From Bullera alba (lineage: Eukaryota > Basidiomycota > Tremellomycetes > Tremellales > Bulleraceae): a stretch of 64,000 nucleotides of DNA. This document shows positions 34,272 to 46,451 of the stretch, in pieces. The position numbers were made by a program, and so were the translations under genes. Under the pieces are notes generated by a model. The model was not told the DNA's origin. It saw only the letters and a list, made by a program, of their open reading frames with translations, and did not search any database. How positions within the stretch are numbered: position 1 is the first letter of the stretch; every line of letters starts with the position of its first letter. Location of the stretch: positions 62,001 to 126,000 of the forward strand of contig BCIX01000002.1 in assembly GCA_001600095.1 (NCBI GenBank), in the 5' to 3' direction.

Positions 34272-34636
34272 ATCTTCAATGATCTGTATCGCCGTCCTGC
34301 CTGTCCTCTCCCTGTGGTAAGCCCCTCCCATCTCCATCACTCCCTATGCATCCTCAGTATAGCCTTCACACTGGACCAAACTGACCTTGTGCAGCGGGTA
34401 CACCGACTCTCAATGCACCTGCCCCCCACACTGCCACTGCAAGGCAATTCGAGCCGTGTGGCCAGGCGTGCTGTTATCGGATCCCCTCGTTTCTGTATAA
34501 AGTCCCAGAAGAGGCTTTGCATCAGATGCAGATGTCAGGCCCGCCAGTCTATAGCGGAGTTCAGACGGCGTATGCCTATCCCGGGCCAATGATGCGTGGG
34601 GACACTGTCGGCAAGGCGTGTTGCGTGGTGCAGTAA
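34272..34636 (+). CDS. Possible small secreted Cys-containing protein
   Basis: An ATG at about 34272 opens a hydrophobic N-terminus (MICIAVLPVLSL), plausible as a signal peptide, before a GTAAGC donor. Downstream an open stretch with paired cysteines (FEPCGQACCYRIPSFLYKV, then VGKACCVVQ) closes at TAA 34634-34636. The simplest acceptor (TGCAG) puts it out of frame. Acceptor CTGCAAG before GCAATTC gives a continuous reading. The exon structure is therefore unresolved, and the gene should be treated as a candidate. No known family was recognised. Confidence 0.33.
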
Positions 34637-35011
34637 CGTTTGGTATCGGGACAATGAACAATGAACAAGGTGAGCACATCGTTGAGAAATGTCAGTCACT
34701 GACTGCGCTCAGTCCCTTCTGTAGACGATATATCACCTCGCCATCAGTCTCATAGCAGACTTCAAGCGAATCTGTAAATCAGCTTCACTCTATTACGCCA
34801 ACCTGTATCTAAAAGTCAACCATCACGGTCATGTTCGATTTGGTCAGCACAAGTAGGAAGCAGAAGCGGCGCCCGAGGCTAGCCTCTTGGGTGCTAAAAG
34901 CATACATGTAGCGAATTCGAATGTAATTGTCCTTGAAGATGCTAAATTGCGTCGACGGTCGTTATGCAGATTGACAGATTGACTGTTTCGTAAACTCCTC
35001 CTTGACTAGAC
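34637..35011. other. Intergenic, convergent gene ends
   Basis: Nothing recognisable was seen in these 375 bases besides probable 3' untranslated sequence of the flanking convergent genes. Confidence 0.35.
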
Positions 35012-36187
35012 TTAGAAGCCGAGACCAGCGCCGACAACGGCACCGGCAACACCAACGGCTCCGACAACGACACCCCAGCCCATAGCCTGGGTCTTGGAAG
35101 CGGCACCAGTGGGCTGAGCGGCAGCCGAGCTGGCGCTGGCCGAGGCAGAGACAGAGCTTCGGGGGGCTGCTGATCCAGAGGACATCGACATCGAGCCGGA
35201 CATCGACATGGAGCCGGAGGCGGCGGTGCTAGAGGCCTGAGCGAAGGTGGATGGGTTGACGGCGGTGGTAGATGCGTACTGAGACATGGATTAGCTTGAT
35301 ATTCCATTTACGGGAGCCAGAAGCTTATACTCACAGTCACGGTGGCTTGACCGTTCTCAACCTGGATGTAGTTGGCGGCAACGAGGGCTCCGAGACCGGT
35401 GTTGGCGACGTACTGGTCGAGGAACATGGTGCTCAATGGGGTGTTGGCCTCGGACAAGTTGGCGGGGGCGGTGAAGGTGGATGGCTGGAGGTAGACGAGG
35501 AGAGTGTATCGGTGGGGTCCGGATCCAGCAGCGGGTCCTGGGCCGGCGTAGTTTGTGCTTAAGGCATGTCAATCTGGGCCCATTTGAGCACACAGGTATA
35601 CTCACATGGCGGTGCTCGAGGTCAACTCGACGTTCCAGGTGTCCTCCGACTGAGCGAGAGTGGCACCGTTGACGAGCCAGTGCCGGGTGGTGGGGATGAC
35701 GGATCCATCGGTACCGGGAACATCGGCGTCGATCATCATGACGGTGTAGGTCTGCGGGTTGAGAGATCAGCTATCATCCTGATTTGAGGCAACACCTAAG
35801 CTGAACTCACGTTTCCGGTAGCGATCTCTGGGGCGTTCTCGCCCTGCTGGATGCTCAGGGTTGGTGCGCTGCTGACAGCTATGCTCGGTCGTTAGCTGAG
35901 CTGCAATTCAAGTTGGTAAATCAGCTACTCACCATCGGCGGCGAGGTTCTGGCCGATGGTGATGTCCTGGCCGTTGAAAGCGACGTTGAGGACACCCTGA
36001 GGCTGGAAGACCTCGAGCAAGTCTGGCACAATGAGGGATTCTACAGCGACGATCAGCGAGATCCCAGGCTTCAGCTTTGTGACACACGCTCAATGTTGGC
36101 GGCGACGACATCGAGGTCGGTCTGGCTGGCGGTCTGGGCGAAGGCCATGCCGAGGAGGGAGAGAGCGACGGAGCTGATGAAAAGCAT
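35012..36187 (-). CDS. GPI-anchored PEBP-like cell-surface protein
   Basis: The protein has a signal peptide (MLFISSVALSLLGMAFAQ), a phosphatidylethanolamine-binding-protein (PEBP) fold and a Ser/Ala-rich stalk ending in a GPI-type tail (AMGWGVVVGAVGVAGAVVGA). PEBP landmarks are PDLLEVFQPQGVLNVAFNG, YTVMMIDADVPG, RHWLVNGATLA, and NYAGPGPAAGSGPHRYTLLV. Family members bind phospholipids or regulate proteases and kinases. Exons include 36088-36187 and the last one ending at 35012, and splice sites are canonical. The stalk contains repeated SGSMSM units. Location at the outer surface is inferred from the two targeting signals. The substrate is unknown. Confidence 0.85.
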
Positions 36188-36871
36188 TTTGTTCTGGGGA
36201 ATTCGGTTGGGTCAGCGTTTGCAATATTGGTGGTGATGATGAGGTACAAGTTCAAGAGAGAGATGAGGATGAAGAATGGAGAAAAGGTTGGTCGGAGCGA
36301 TCAACAAGTGCGATGGTGCGAGCACAAGCCCGGTCGAGAGTTTCAAGGGGACACTAGAGAAAGGACGGACGCTGATTGCGCAGTCGGGGTGGCTACTGTA
36401 AGTGGACAAATTACTCACAGTGTGGTTGTCTTGGGTACGCTACAGTTGAGAGAGTGTGGACAAGTGTGTTGAGACGAGGTGAACAGTTGATGACTGGGAA
36501 GTGAGCAAGAAAGAACGACGACAGCACAGCAAGTTGCAGCCGAAGACGTCGCGGCTGTTTTTCTAAGGTGGGCAAATCACGTAACAACGCCCAGACCAAC
36601 CCCCAGCCCAAAACAAAACATCGCGTAGCCACGTGGAAAGCCGCTGCGGAGAGTAACGACATCTCCGGTTCGGTGTTTCCCGAGTGTGGCAGCTCGCAGC
36701 GAATGAGATGTCGAAGCTGCTCGGAATGTTGGGTGCCAGCGAGGGATACACAGGTCCACAAAGTCATCTCTGGTCATAGACAGCTACTCGTATCGCTCCG
36801 ATAGTTCTTCACTCCTGGTAAGCAAGCCAAAACTCACTGACAGCGCAGAGAGCTCACATATTCTCAGCACC
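36188..36871. promoter_or_regulatory. Divergent promoter region, PEBP-like gene and adenylate kinase
   Basis: These 680 bases separate two divergent genes. The stretch 36231-36290 is G/A-rich on the plus strand (pyrimidine-rich on the sense strand of the minus gene), typical of a 5' untranslated region. No TATA box was seen. Confidence 0.4.
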
Positions 36872-37929
<1,058 letters not shown>

Positions 37930-38057
37930 AGCGAGTGAGGCGTTGTTCTGGGCAATTTGGCTGGAAACAAAACATTGGGGAGTCAATCAAAAGCATAAAC
38001 AATGCATAACATCATTGCCGGCTACGATCATATCCCAGTCGTTCACTGAGACGATGA
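37930..38057. other. Convergent 3' ends
   Basis: Only 128 bases separate the adenylate-kinase stop from the stop of the converging RhoGAP gene, so their 3' untranslated regions probably overlap. Confidence 0.5.
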
Positions 38058-39952
38058 CTACGCGAACACATCGCTGACCTCGGGTCCCACTTTCTCCCCT
38101 TTCGTTCCTTCACCCAGGAGACTATGTGTACTCCGCTGTCTTCTGGGCTTTGGCGCTGATCTCTTCTCCGACGAAGGTGGTACTAGTTGATCATAGTTGC
38201 GTATCCAGATATCCAGCACGCCAACCAATGTGCCCCCGTTATCCACGTATTCCACTCTATCCCCTTTCTCCTCGCCGCCCTCAACAGCAGTGCCGTCCGA
38301 CTGCCGGGACGTCTCGGAAGACAAAGTACCCCCCGTCATTGCTTTAGGCAGCGACCTCCCTGCTTCAAGGCACAAAGCGGCGTCTTGCAGTGTATCCGGT
38401 CCAGAGATGAGACATGGCGCAAGGACGGTGGCGAATGACAGCGCGGACATCCGATGATCCGCTTCGTAGGGGGATAATTGGGATAGAAGGCGGATGATGG
38501 GTTCGAGGAGGCAAGTCTGGGCTGCGGAGAGCGAAGGCAAGAAAGTGTGACGGACACTGGAGAGGAGATAAGCTACCAATTTGATTAACAACATAGCTTT
38601 TCTTACCTATTCAGATCTCGACAAGACCGAATAGCGGGATATAGTGAGGGTGGAATGAGTGGCGTTTGCATTTGGCTCAAAAGGCGTGTGAGGATTTTGG
38701 GCAGGAGTAAAGCGTCCTGCTGGGCGATCGCGGTCCATGGGAATGTCGGCTGCTCAGACGGTGGCAGGTCGAGCAATGTGAGGATGATGCCCAGTAACGG
38801 AGACTGCGATGTTGAAGTCAGCCTCGAGACGTCGCGTGGTCAGACAAGACACTACTCACATTCGAGGACCGCCTGAAGGTACCCTCCGTCCTAGCACAAG
38901 TCTCCAGAATGACTTTACACAGCATTGAGATGATCTTTGGCGTCTTGCCCTCAGACGCCGCGACCATGTCCTCCGCAGAACGGCGCCAGCTACCCTCACC
39001 CGACACACCGGGAGGCGCGTATTCGGTGTTGGGGCTCAAATTCGAGAACCTCGGGATGGGGAGGTACGTCGAGGCGAAACTCAATCCCGAGGAGATGGCC
39101 TCAGTCCAGCTTGCAGCAGTGTGACCTGGTGGGTTCTCGCGCAATTCCCTAGCTTCCTCTTCGAGGACAGGCAGGGTGAGGTCGATCCCAGCAAGCGATA
39201 CTCCATGACGCTGCTTCAGTGCCAGTAAAGAGGGTACTGGATGGAGCTTGGAGTACGACTTTGGCGATAGTAGCGGGATGATGAATGGCAATAGGGCTGT
39301 CACCTAGGTCAGTAGAGCTGTAAAAGCAAGTGTCGACTGTGCCAGCTCACTTCGTGTGAATAATGACGGGTGCACGATATACTGTGAGGCATCAGCATAG
39401 AGCACTGTCTGAGGGGCAACCCGACACACCAGTCTCTTCAGATTCTTGCGATATCTACACCAAACGGTAAGCTTTCCCTTTCACCAAAAGACTAGGCTGG
39501 TCCTCCTGGACATTGACTCACTTCCTCGGGATCCGCCTATACTTCCACACCCACCATCCGACACCCGGCCACCTCCTTGTGTCCCCGGATATCCTCTCAT
39601 CCGCCGCTAGTACAGTGAGGACGTACCCGCCCTCTCCCTCCTCTCCGACCCACGGCTCCATCCGGCGAAGCAGGACGTCGAACAGCTCGTCGTTGGTGAT
39701 CAGGGGCGAAACTGTCGAGATCTGGGATAAAGATAGCACCAGCACATGATGATTCAGTGGCTCTGGATGTTGGCGTAGCGTGGGATAAAGCGTCTTGGAC
39801 ATATCCAACGAAGACTCTGGCTTCCGAGGTGAAGCGTGGGCCCTTGGTTTGGAGGGTCCTGCCTCGTTGTCGCTGGAGGCAGGAGGTGACCAGAGGTTTC
39901 CGAGGCCAGATCGCCTAAATGCCTCTTTACTGCTCTTGCTGATGATGTTCAT
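38058..39952 (-). CDS. Rho GTPase-activating protein with CRAL-TRIO-like N-terminal domain
   Basis: The architecture resembles p50RhoGAP/ARHGAP1 and yeast Ecm25: a divergent Sec14/CRAL-TRIO-type lipid-binding domain, then a RhoGAP domain that stimulates GTP hydrolysis on Rho/Cdc42 proteins. Landmarks are EGGYVLTVLAADERIS and PGVGWWVWKYRRIPRK at the end of the first exon, VPSLLALKQRHG, then GAP features EGTFRRSSN with the catalytic arginine finger. LVAYLLSSVRHTFLPSL, MSALSFATVLAPCLIS and DQLVPPSSEKRSAPKPRR follow. The tail is basic and ends EVSDVFA. Start 39952 opens MNIISKSSKEAFRRSG. At least five exons were seen, and internal boundaries are approximate. Confidence 0.8.
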
Positions 39953-40297
39953 GGCCAGTCGCGTGATTGTGTGACACCAGTTTGGATGGTTGACGTGACG
40001 ACTTGAAGGCAGCTAATGTTGTTGCTGGCTGCACCGCGTTTCAGCAAGACGGCACGGGATCAGAAGGGGGTTGTTGTGTGGAGACTCCACAGTTGACAGG
40101 CGGTCCTCCACATCTAAATCACGCCATCCTCTGTTTTCAACCCTCGACCTGTCCCGACTTTTGGGAATACAGCGAGAGTCCTGCTGCTGTGCCCATGATC
40201 ATCATGTCGATTCGCTTGCTAACGCTCTCAGTGTTGTTCTACAGCTCAACAAGTGATCAAGGCAGATCAAGAAAACACTCATCAAGCCTACACCGCA
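39953..40297. promoter_or_regulatory. Divergent promoter region, RhoGAP and SQR genes
   Basis: A 345-base gap separates divergent genes and must contain both promoters. No clear TATA box or repeated element was seen. Confidence 0.35.
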
Positions 40298-42065
40298 ATG
40301 TCCGTTTCGTCGATCCCTAGAGCGTTCCCCCAGCTGGCGCGATACGCATCCACCTCCTCCGCCACAGGCAAGCACAGAGTCGTTGTCATCGGCGCCGGTG
40401 GGTCATTCAGCCAGAAGCCGCACGGGCAATGTGTTGACGTTACATAGGTGCCGGAGGTCTTGCCGCCGCTAACCAGATCTACAACTCGCTCAAAGCGCAG
40501 GGCAAGACATTGGCCGATGGCGACGTTGCCATCGTCGACGTGAGTCAAGGCGAGATCAATATGGATATACGCTGACTGGGTTGTAGTCAAACCCGAACCA
40601 CGACTATCAGCCAGGATGGACGGTTGTCGGATCGGGTCTAGCACCAAAGTCCGACTTTAGACGACCTTTGGCCTCGTTGATTCCAGGACATATCGCCCAG
40701 ATCCACGGCAAGGCTTCCGGCTTCGAGCCAGCTACCAACCAGGTCATCCTGGAGGACGGCAGTAAGGTCGGCTACGACTACCTCGTCGTCGCGGCGGGTA
40801 TCCAGACCAGTGAGTGGCAGCTTGGATAGTCGAGCAAGGTATCACGACCTGGAGAATCAGGATTGGGATCCTGGCGTAGATCAAGGGATGATGTGGACTC
40901 AAGTCGATGTAGCTTGAGCTCGTGGCTGACTCCCCGCAGACTTTGACAAGATCAAGGGCCTTCCTGAGGCTTTGGCCGATCCTGCCAAGAGCAAGATCTC
41001 CACCATCTACAAATACGAGACTGCCGACCAGACCTGGGACCTGATCAAGGGATTCAAGGGCGATCGCGAAGCCATCTTCACGCAGCCCTTTGGTGTGATC
41101 AAGTGCGCTGGAGGTACGTGCACAGCAGTGTCCCCCCGCTACAGTCGATGTAGCCCCTGACACCACTTAGCGCCCCAGAAGATCGCCTACATGGCCGATT
41201 CGTACTGGAAGTCCAACTCGAACACCTTCTCATCGACGTTCATGACCGGCATGCCGACTATGTTCTCGGTACCACACTACTCGAACGCTTTGAACCAAAT
41301 CCGACAGGAGAAAGGCATCAGCGCAGAGTTCAACCACAACCTAGTGGAGGTCAGGCCGGATGACAAGGTGGCCGTGTTCGAGGTGTTGGCTGGGGACAAC
41401 AAGGGCAAGAAGATTGAAAAGGAGTTCGGCATGCTGCACGTCACGCCCCCCATGGGACCTCTGGAGTGGATCAAGAAGTCGCCATTGGCCGACGCTGTTG
41501 GATGGGTCGATGTCGACCAGGGAACGCTGCAGCACAAGAAGTACGAGAATGTGTTTTCGCTCGGTGACGCTTCGTCCTTGCCAACGTCAAAGGTGGGTGC
41601 AGGGTCACACCTATCACATATCAGGATCTTGCTAACTCGTCATCTTTTAGACCGCCGCCGCCATCACGAGTCAGACGCCAGTCCTGGTGCACAACCTCGT
41701 CAACCACATGGAAAGCGGGAAAGTCGGAAGCGCGATTTACGATGGATACACCTCGTGTCCGTTGTTCACGGGCCGAGGGGAGCTTCTCCTAGCAGAGTTC
41801 AAGTATGGTCTGGAGAGGAAGGAGACATTTGGCCGATTCGTCGACCAGTCAAAGCCAAACAGGTGGGTACATCTGAGCACTGCCTATGCCGGGGCACAGT
41901 TGGAACGCGGCGGTCCAAGAAGGAGAGAAAGCTGACTACTAGACCCACAGGGCATTCTACCACCTGACCAAGGACGTCATGCCGAGGATGTACTTCAGCA
42001 AGATGCTCAAAGGAGATTGGTACGGACCTAGGGGTATCTTCCCACCCCAGTTCATCCCCTCGTAG
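40298..42065 (+). CDS. Sulfide:quinone oxidoreductase, mitochondrial
   Basis: SQR oxidises hydrogen sulfide and passes electrons to ubiquinone in the inner mitochondrial membrane. The N-terminus has a mitochondrial-type presequence (MSVSSIPRAFPQLARYASTS). The FAD-binding GxGxxG is VVVIGAGAGGLAAANQIYNS, spliced across the first intron. Other landmarks are NHDYQPGWTVVGSGL, DYLVVAAGIQ, FGVIKCAGAPQKIAYMAD with one redox Cys, DGYTSCPLFTGRGELLL with a second Cys, VFSLGDASSLPTSK, and the end GPRGIFPPQFIPS. Length and order match HMT2/SQRDL-type enzymes. Seven short introns are present. COQ4 lies elsewhere in the window, so quinone synthesis and use are both represented, but this need not be functional linkage. 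Confidence 0.92.
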
Positions 42066-42648
42066 ACACGCAAGGGACAGCGAGGGACGAGCGGGATGGT
42101 GAGAAGGGGTTCTACAAAACATCTGGGACGTCGATCTCGGTACACGCCTCTCTGGGAGGTATAGATGGATCATGTTACATAGTGTGACATCTCGGCGAAG
42201 CCCTGGTGCGATTTTGGCGTAATAGTACAGCTTACACCCCACTGATCGGGTCGAAGGTGTCGAGTTGGCTGAGAGGCATCATCATGACGGATTTACTGAA
42301 ACACTCAGTTGTTCACACATGCCAGTCTTGGACCGAGTCGGGCTCACTCCTCTGCGCTCACACGCGTCACAAATCTCGCTAGCTAGCGCTAGCTGGTCTT
42401 CAACCTCGCTCCCTTCATCTCGGCGCCAAAGGACGGGTGGTGTGACATGTCGCCAGTGTTCGATGGAAGGCCGGTCAGGCTAACTCAAACCCGCTCGCCC
42501 GTGACCACGGAGATTGGTATAAATCCAGCTGGACATCGTTCATTCGTCCCCTCTAATCCCAACCTCTCATCATCTCCTTCTGCTCACCGCTCACCACTCG
42601 ACTGACGCGCTGACAGACTGACATTCTTACGCTCACTCGACACTCGAC
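42066..42648. promoter_or_regulatory. Intergenic region with TATA-like box before the histidine-phosphatase gene
   Basis: TATAAA at 42518-42523 lies about 125 bases upstream of the ATG at 42649, a credible core-promoter position. CTAGCTAGCGCTAGCTAG-like inverted repeats occur at about 42376-42393. Nothing else was recognised. Confidence 0.45.
42518..42523 (+). promoter_or_regulatory. TATA-like element
   Basis: TATAAA lies 125 bases before the ATG of the copy A histidine-phosphatase gene. Only position and sequence support it. Confidence 0.4.
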
Positions 42649-43923
42649 ATGCTGCTCTACCTCGTCCGTCATGGTCAAACACCGATGTAAGCCCCAACCC
42701 CCGTTCCGCCCACCTTGAGGCTTGAGGCAACTGACCGTCCGACGCTTAGGAATCACCAGCGGATCGTACAAGGCCACCTTGATCCGCCTCTCTCCCCGCT
42801 GGGTGAGGAGCAGGCGGAATTGGTGGGAGACCACCTCGCTGGAGTCAATTTCGTCGATGCGTACTGCGGCGATCTGAGACGGGCCGAGCATGTAAGTGGG
42901 GTGTGCGTGGCCTATGTTTCCGTCCCGGGATGTTGCTGATGTGTTGTCGAACCCTCCCTCCGCCTCACCCTCCCCTCCCCTCCCCTCCCCGTCCACCTCT
43001 CCTCTCCTCGCTCACTGCTCCACCTCACCCCCTTGCCCATCCACCCCTGCTCGCTTCGGCTTAGGGTTAGGGTTTGGCTCGTGCTCGCTGACGCTCGCTC
43101 ATGCTCGTAGACCGCCGAGATCGCACTCAAGCACCACCCCGGGGTCGTGCTCAAACCGGACGAAAGGCTCAAAGCGCGTTTCATGGGCAGCATGGAAGGC
43201 CAGCCGCTTTTAGCGGGCCAGAAGTTGATCTACCCCCCAGACGCAGAGACCGACGAGGCGTGACTTCTGGAGATCTCCAGCTCCACCCGATCGTCCAGGG
43301 CGGGGAGTGTTCACTGGTGTTTGGGGTCGGGGCTGACTCGATACAGCATGGCGGCTCGACTGGTGTCCTGGCTCTCGGACCTCTTGGTGGCCTACACGCC
43401 CAATCAACCGATCTCCAGAGAGGAGACGAAGAAGGAGGAGGAGGAAGAGTGCGTATTGGCAGTCACGCATCAAGAGTGTATGCGGGCTTTCGTCCAATTG
43501 TTTGTTCACTTCTCAGCCTCACAATCCGGTTCCATCCTCAAGGCGCATACTGACAAGAAAGGGGACAAGACCATCGCAGCTTCTGATACCACGGGGAACA
43601 GCCTCGAGGTCGAAGTCGCAGATTCGACCCCAGACGAGGCGACCAGCGCCGACCTCACGGGAACGACTGTCAAAGGCGAAAATGGGACCAACGGGGACGC
43701 AGATATCGAGGGAAGAGTGCTCGATGCCGAGTATGGCGACATCAAAGTGAATTCGAAATCCCTTTTGCATATCACCATCCCGGAGACAGTGGACACTTCG
43801 ACTCATGCCGTCAATGCCTCGGTTGCCATCCTGCGCGTGTGGTGGGAGAAAGATGGGACCGGGGCGATGAAGCCGAAAGGCAGACTCGAGTCCTGGGCTG
43901 AGGCGGAAAACCTCTCTCCGTAG
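42649..43923 (+). CDS. Histidine phosphatase / phosphoglycerate-mutase-family protein, copy A
   Basis: This is a histidine-phosphatase-superfamily enzyme; the family includes cofactor-dependent mutases, fructose-2,6-bisphosphatases and broad phosphatases, so the substrate is unknown. The catalytic RHG is in MLLYLVRHGQTPM, followed by VQGHLDPPLSPLGEEQAELV, CGDLRRAEHTAEIAL, FMGSMEGQPL, and the second histidine in ECVLAVTHQECMRAFVQ. Introns lie after TPM, AEH (219 nt, 42892-43110, unusually long and pyrimidine-rich) and TDEA. A Ser/Thr/Asp-rich insert (SLEVEVADSTPDEATSADL) sits before a final beta-strand region SLLHITIPETVDTS. It is paralogous to the gene at 47923-48857. Confidence 0.87.
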
Positions 43924-44052
43924 TCAAAGTGGTCTTGATCTTGGTTGAGTTTGATCGTTATTACTCATGCATTCGTGTACTTCGTGATATGACTGATAAT
44001 CGTTGAGCGGAATAAAGCTGGCCCGTGATCTTGTTTGAAACGGGGGACTGGC

Positions 44053-45184
44053 TCACTTCGCAGGCTTCTTCTTCACGCCCCGGGGCACGAATTGCAGACT
44101 GCTCTCCAGGCTGGTAGTGAGTACCTCGACGTCCATGCCGTCGTCGATCCTGCTGTCGTGGACAGAGACAGCTGGATCCGGTCTCGCGGGTGCTTCGGGC
44201 CCTAGTGGCTTGATATCGGCTTGATCGACCTCTTGGCTGTTTGTGGTGACGGTGGATACAGCCTCGTTGGTGTTCGTCTCATGCGCTGTCGTGCTGGTGT
44301 GCACTTTGCGCGGGCGGATCAAGCTGATGGCAAGACCGTCCTCCTGGGCTATACGGTTGAGCTGGGCAAGCTGTTCAGCGTGGTTCTCTGAAACACCTCA
44401 GACCTAAAGTCCACCCACGCCGTGATTCGTTATTGAGAAGAAATAGCCAGCGGGGTAATCTACATCTTCTTCAGCCATGGGGACGACGCTGTGCTGTGGA
44501 CCACTCACGATGCTTGTCTATGAGATGACGCCGCCGCCTGGCAGGACTGATGAAAGTCTTTTTGCAATCTGGCTGGGGAATGAAGCATTGGAACTGCTCT
44601 CGTCAGCCGGCTACAGTTGGTATGCCAAAGCTAGCCGTACGATTTTCTCCCCTCGCTCTTTCTTCTCCCTGGCTATGGGATCGTGGACCTCCACGTGATG
44701 CTATTCCATCAGTCAGTCAGGTCCCTAGGTTGTGTAAGTGACCAAGCACCCCTGTCCACATTGCACTCACCAGGTCTAGGATTCGTTCATCGGGAAAGAC
44801 CTTGCCACATTCCTTATACTCCCATCCTTTCTTCCTACTGACAAAAGCCTCCGGCACTCTGCTCTCATCGGGAACAGGGGAGTGTAAGGGGTGTTGATCG
44901 ATTTTAAACTTGATAGGCGTTCTGCAGACCCATTTGTGGAATGTATCCTGATGCCGAAACAGTTCCTCCTCTGTCCAGTATGACGTCGCGGTTGATGGTT
45001 GTGAGCATGTAGGTGGTAGGGTGCATAGGAATGGGCGGGATGGGCCTGGTTGCTCAATGGCTCTGTGGTATTTCGGTGCGGGAGAGAGTGAATCTGAGGC
45101 TTGAGATCCTGCGTCCGAGTCTTCACCGGATGATGAGACGCTGGATGAGCGTCTACGCTTGCTGCGATTATAGTCGACGTCCAT
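44053..45184 (-). CDS. ZNF511-like C2H2 zinc-finger protein
   Basis: It matches the ZNF511 family, conserved nuclear proteins of unclear function. The order is a Ser/Asp-rich N-terminus (MDVDYNRSKRRRSSSVSSSG), FLCTLPPTCSQPSTATSYW, ELFRHQDTFHKWVC, YKECGKVFPDERILDL|HHVEVHDP, FQCFIPQPDCKKTFISPARR, HLIDKHDYPAGYFFSITNHG, then SLIRPRK. Each finger half is split by introns (exon 1 from 45184). A proposed intron of about 50 nt between ITNHG and LAQLNRIAQED (donor GTGGGT, acceptor GAACAG) keeps the family's GxSLIR-type ending in frame. Without it a TAG (44404-44406) would stop the protein after NHGVGGL. The 90-residue C-tail is Thr/Ser/Asp-rich and ends GVKKKPAK. Confidence 0.8.
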
Positions 45185-45510
45185 CCCGGGGGTGTCGTCC
45201 CGGGGTTATCCCTACTCCTAGACCTCGCAGCTTGGTGATTGCGAGCATGGAGGATGTTGCTTGACATGGCCCGAGGTGGAGAGGTCGAGTGGAGGCAGCT
45301 TTAGGGTGGCAAATGCGTCACTACCATATACTGCGCCACAAGTGTATATCCCCGATGATAACCCCGCCACCCGGCGCCGCTCAGCCAGTCCACCTCCTCC
45401 CTGGCCAGCTCCCCCTTTCTCCCTCAACCACCACGTACCAGGTCATCACTGCCTTACTCCCGATCTCGCCTTCTCTGCACCCAACTAGCAGATCAGATCA
45501 CTCGCCCATC
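45185..45510. promoter_or_regulatory. Divergent promoter region, ZNF511-like gene and V-ATPase c gene
   Basis: This 326-base gap separates two divergent genes. The stretch at 45380-45440 is C/T-rich (CTCCTCCCTGGCCAGCTCCC), typical of leaders of highly expressed fungal genes. Confidence 0.4.
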
Positions 45511-46451
45511 ATGTCCACCGCCGCCGATATGTGTCCCGTCTACGCGCCCTTCTTCGGAGCTATGGGTTGCGCCAGCGCCATCATCTTCACCTGTATCGGA
45601 GCCGCGTGAGTCGCGATGCCCATAACATGAGCGCGGAGCGGAGGGGAGAAGGGTCTGGCCCTGTCGCGCCGATCGGAGGTATCACTGGGACACATTGCTG
45701 ATCGTCCCGCGTTTAGGTACGGAACCGCAAAGTCGGGTGTTGGAATCTCTGCCATGGCCGTTCTCCGACCCGATCTCATGATGAAGTGTACCGTTCCCGT
45801 CATTATGGCCGGTATCATTGCCATTGTAAGTCAAATACAAGCGCCGATTCGCAGTGTTCATATCACTCATGCTTTACGCGCTTTAGTACGGTTTGGTCGT
45901 CGCCGTCCTGATCTCCGGTGATCGTGAGTCGCAATGACGTGTCAAATGTCATCTGTGCTACAGGAACTGACATCGGTCTCCCCCGTGTAGTCACCTCGCC
46001 AATGCCATTGTACACCGGTTTCATCCAGCTCGGCGCTGGTCTCTCGGTCGGTCTTGCCGGTCTCGCCGCTGGTTTCGCTATTGGTGTCGTCGGAGACGCC
46101 GGTGTCCGGGGTACTGCCCAGCAAGGACGACTGTTCGTCGGTATGGTGAGTGGAATGATCCATCTTGGGACCTGAGGCGGGTATTGCAGTCGCTCTGCCT
46201 CGGGAGATGACTGCCGTGCCTTCCTCGGATTCCAGACTATTCATCGGTCAAAACCGACGCGCACGTGTACTGATAAAATGCCCAGATTCTCATTCTCATT
46301 TTCGCCGAAGTCTTGGGTCTTTACGGACTCATTGTCGCTCTTATCCTCAACACCAAATCGGGAGTCACGGCGTACGAGGTGAGTCAACAACTCTTGCTTG
46401 GATCTGGATCAAACTGATGAACGTATATAGTGCCCTATCCCATCGAGCTAG
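45511..46451 (+). CDS. VMA3: V-type H+-ATPase proteolipid subunit c
   Basis: Subunit c forms the rotary proteolipid ring in the membrane sector of the vacuolar proton pump. Five or six exons give about 165 residues, four transmembrane helices: [59 protein letters not shown], and [20 protein letters not shown], which contains the proton-binding Glu. The internal duplication of the family is obvious. Splices GD|LTSPMPL and AYE|CPIPSS follow GTGAGT donors. The stop is TAG 46449-46451. High similarity leaves no doubt. Confidence 0.97.

Noticed and set aside
43061..43075. Telomere end or subtelomere
   Set aside because: Only about 2.5 TTAGGG units lie inside an intron, flanked by ordinary genes, so this is not a chromosome end.
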